DNA of 64,000 nt from Pirellulales bacterium (GTDB lineage Bacteria; Planctomycetota; Planctomycetia; Pirellulales; Lacipirellulaceae). The translations under genes were made by a program, and so were the position numbers. The stretch lies in contig JANQOF010000049.1 of the NCBI GenBank assembly GCA_028279215.1, forward strand, positions 31,866-95,865, given 5' to 3'. The notes beneath the pieces were generated by a model that was not told the origin of the DNA, did not search any database, and worked only from the letters and a program-made list of their open reading frames with translations. Shown in pieces: positions 62,663 through 64,000 of the stretch. Each line of letters opens with the position of its first letter. Position 1 is the stretch's first letter.

Positions 62663-64000
62663 ATGCCTCACACGATTGTTATCTTTGGCGCTTCGGGCGA
62701 CCTGACTCAGCGGAAGCTGATTCCGGCTCTCTATCAGCTTCACCGCAAGAAGCGATTGCCAGACGATACGCACATCGTTGGTTTCTCGCGCACCAAGTTC
62801 ACGCATGATGAGTGGCGGGCGTCGCTTGCCAAGAGCACTGCTAAGTTCGCCGGCAAGAATTTTGACCAGGAGACATGGGGCACTTTCGCCCCCATGGTAT
62901 TCTACCAGCCGGGCGACATCGGCCAGCAACGCGACTTCGTCGAACTGGGCAAGTTTCTCGACGAATTGGAAGCGAGCGACACCAGCGAGCGGGTGTACTA
63001 TCTTTCGACAGCGCCGCGGTTCTACGGGCCTGCGGCCGAAATGCTGGGCGCTTCAGGTTTGGCGGACGAATCGAAGGGCCCGCGGCGCATCGTGATCGAA
63101 AAGCCGTTTGGCACCGATGGCGAGAGTGCTCGCAAGCTTAACGACATCGTCCACGGTGTGTTCGACGAGCACCAGGTGTACCGCATCGATCATTATCTGG
63201 GCAAGGAGACCGTACAGAATCTGATGGTGCTTCGTTTCGCGAACACCATTTTCGAACCGGTGTGGAATCGCAACTACATCGACCACGTGCAAATCACCGT
63301 GGCCGAGGAAGTCGACATCGGCACTCGCGCGAGCTACTACGAAACGGCGGGCATCATCCGCGATATGTTTCAGAATCACCTGTTGCAGTTGATGATGATC
63401 ACCGCCATGGAAGCGCCCGTGCGATACGCGGCCGATCCCGTGCGAGACGAAAAAGTCAAAGTGCTGCAAGCGGTGCGGCCCATGAGCGAAGAGATGCTCA
63501 CGGCCGATACGTTTCGTGGGCAGTATATTGGCTATCGCGACGAAAAAGATGTCGCGCCCGACAGCAACACGGCCACGTTTGCCGCCATCAAACTGTGGAT
63601 TGATAACTGGCGCTGGCAGGGAGTGCCGTTCTTCCTTCGAAGCGGCAAAGCGATGAGCTGCCGTACGACGCAAATCGTCATCCAATTTCGCGAGCCGCCG
63701 CACATGCTATTCGCCGACGGACCACGCAGCAGTTGCGAGGCCGACCGACTGGTGATCCAAGTGCAGCCGGCAGAAGGCATTCAACTGCACTTCCAAACCA
63801 AGGTGCCCGACGCCGGCATGCGAATGCGGCAAACGGACCTCGAATTCCGCTACGACCGCGAGTTCTACGGCGCCATGCCCGAAGCGTACGAGCGCCTGCT
63901 GCTCGACGCCCTGGAAGGCGACGCCAGCCTATTTGCCCGCGCCGACGAAGTCGAAGCGGCCTGGAAGATCTGCGACCCGATCCTGGCCCACTGGCAAGAC
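62663..64000 (+). CDS. zwf: Glucose-6-phosphate dehydrogenase, 3' end cut by window edge
   Basis: Oxidises glucose 6-phosphate to 6-phosphogluconolactone with NADP reduction, entry step of the pentose phosphate and Entner-Doudoroff pathways. The 446 codons present start with HTIVIFGASGDLTQRKLIPAL (read in halves), contain the EKPFG segment and the active-site RIDHYLGKE with the substrate-binding lysine, and reach into the C-terminal beta domain (PFFLRSGKAM, VIQFREPP). Full length is usually about 490-510, so roughly 50 residues are missing. ATG 62663 is the only reasonable start. It completes the gnd/SDR cluster. Confidence 0.97.
   Translation, partial: MPHTIVIFGASGDLTQRKLIPALYQLHRKKRLPDDTHIVGFSRTKFTHDEWRASLAKSTAKFAGKNFDQETWGTFAPMVFYQPGDIGQQRDFVELGKFLDELEASDTSERVYYLSTAPRFYGPAAEMLGASGLADESKGPRRIVIEKPFGTDGESARKLNDIVHGVFDEHQVYRIDHYLGKETVQNLMVLRFANTIFEPVWNRNYIDHVQITVAEEVDIGTRASYYETAGIIRDMFQNHLLQLMMITAMEAPVRYAADPVRDEKVKVLQAVRPMSEEMLTADTFRGQYIGYRDEKDVAPDSNTATFAAIKLWIDNWRWQGVPFFLRSGKAMSCRTTQIVIQFREPPHMLFADGPRSSCEADRLVIQVQPAEGIQLHFQTKVPDAGMRMRQTDLEFRYDREFYGAMPEAYERLLLDALEGDASLFARADEVEAAWKICDPILAHWQD

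Overview
The window looks like chromosomal DNA of a planctomycete, probably of the Pirellula/Rhodopirellula/Blastopirellula kind. Support comes from the gene content: three PEP-CTERM proteins in a row, a secreted sulfatase, a glycine-rich surface protein with internal repeats, a UPF0014 permease, an FMN-binding glutamate-synthase-like protein and fused caa3 oxidase subunits. The assignment is inference, because no rRNA or other phylogenetic marker lies in the window. I see no CRISPR array, insertion sequence, integrase or prophage. The only RNA gene found is one tRNA-Lys(UUU), followed at once by a strong intrinsic terminator.

1-4422 (minus strand): malic enzyme, pyruvate decarboxylase and a type II NADH dehydrogenase cut by the left edge. 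They follow each other with gaps of 44 and 39 bases and look like one transcription unit (malate to pyruvate to acetaldehyde, with NADH reoxidised at the membrane). 4954-12610 (minus strand): a compact respiratory unit. In transcription order it holds a divergent 4-hydroxyphenylpyruvate-dioxygenase-like protein, a 50-residue membrane peptide, oxidase subunit II fused to cytochrome c, a fused subunit I-III, CtaG, a 74-residue membrane protein, a Rieske protein and cytochrome b fused to cytochrome c. Several neighbours overlap by four bases (ATGA or GTGA). 12795-16317: a glutamate-synthase-like flavoprotein diverging from an acyl-CoA ligase, then a small His-rich membrane protein.

16325-26206: an RND efflux system, with the outer-membrane lipoprotein on one strand and, divergently, one adaptor followed by two different RND permeases joined by GTGA overlaps. 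26371-33963: secreted and accessory proteins (an NTF2-like protein, the 26-residue-repeat protein, a dikinase-like enzyme lacking the PEP barrel, two more SnoaL/NTF2-like proteins, a ZIP transporter and an unknown protein). 34466-40683: sulfatase, tRNA-Lys, a DinB protein, an MtfA-TPR fusion, a FetB-like permease and a zinc-ribbon protein.

40941-51534: core metabolism (aconitase, an SDR epimerase, a secreted zincin, a lipoprotein, a CLC channel/antiporter with CBS domains, and serC followed by serA). 51606-58616: small proteins, a PEP-CTERM cluster whose last member is broken by a single-base frameshift, a SirB1 protein overlapping a secreted metzincin, and a secreted planctomycete-type protein. 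58740-64000: KDG-kinase-like sugar kinase, then gnd, an SDR dehydrogenase and zwf (cut by the right edge), a pentose-phosphate/sugar-acid cluster.

The best candidates for something little described are the malic enzyme-PDC-NDH-2 cassette, the HPPD-like protein with two tiny membrane proteins in the oxidase operon, the tandem RND pair, and the dikinase with an unknown central domain. Start sites were refined by hand from ribosome-binding sites and overlaps, so several genes are shorter than their longest possible reading frame.
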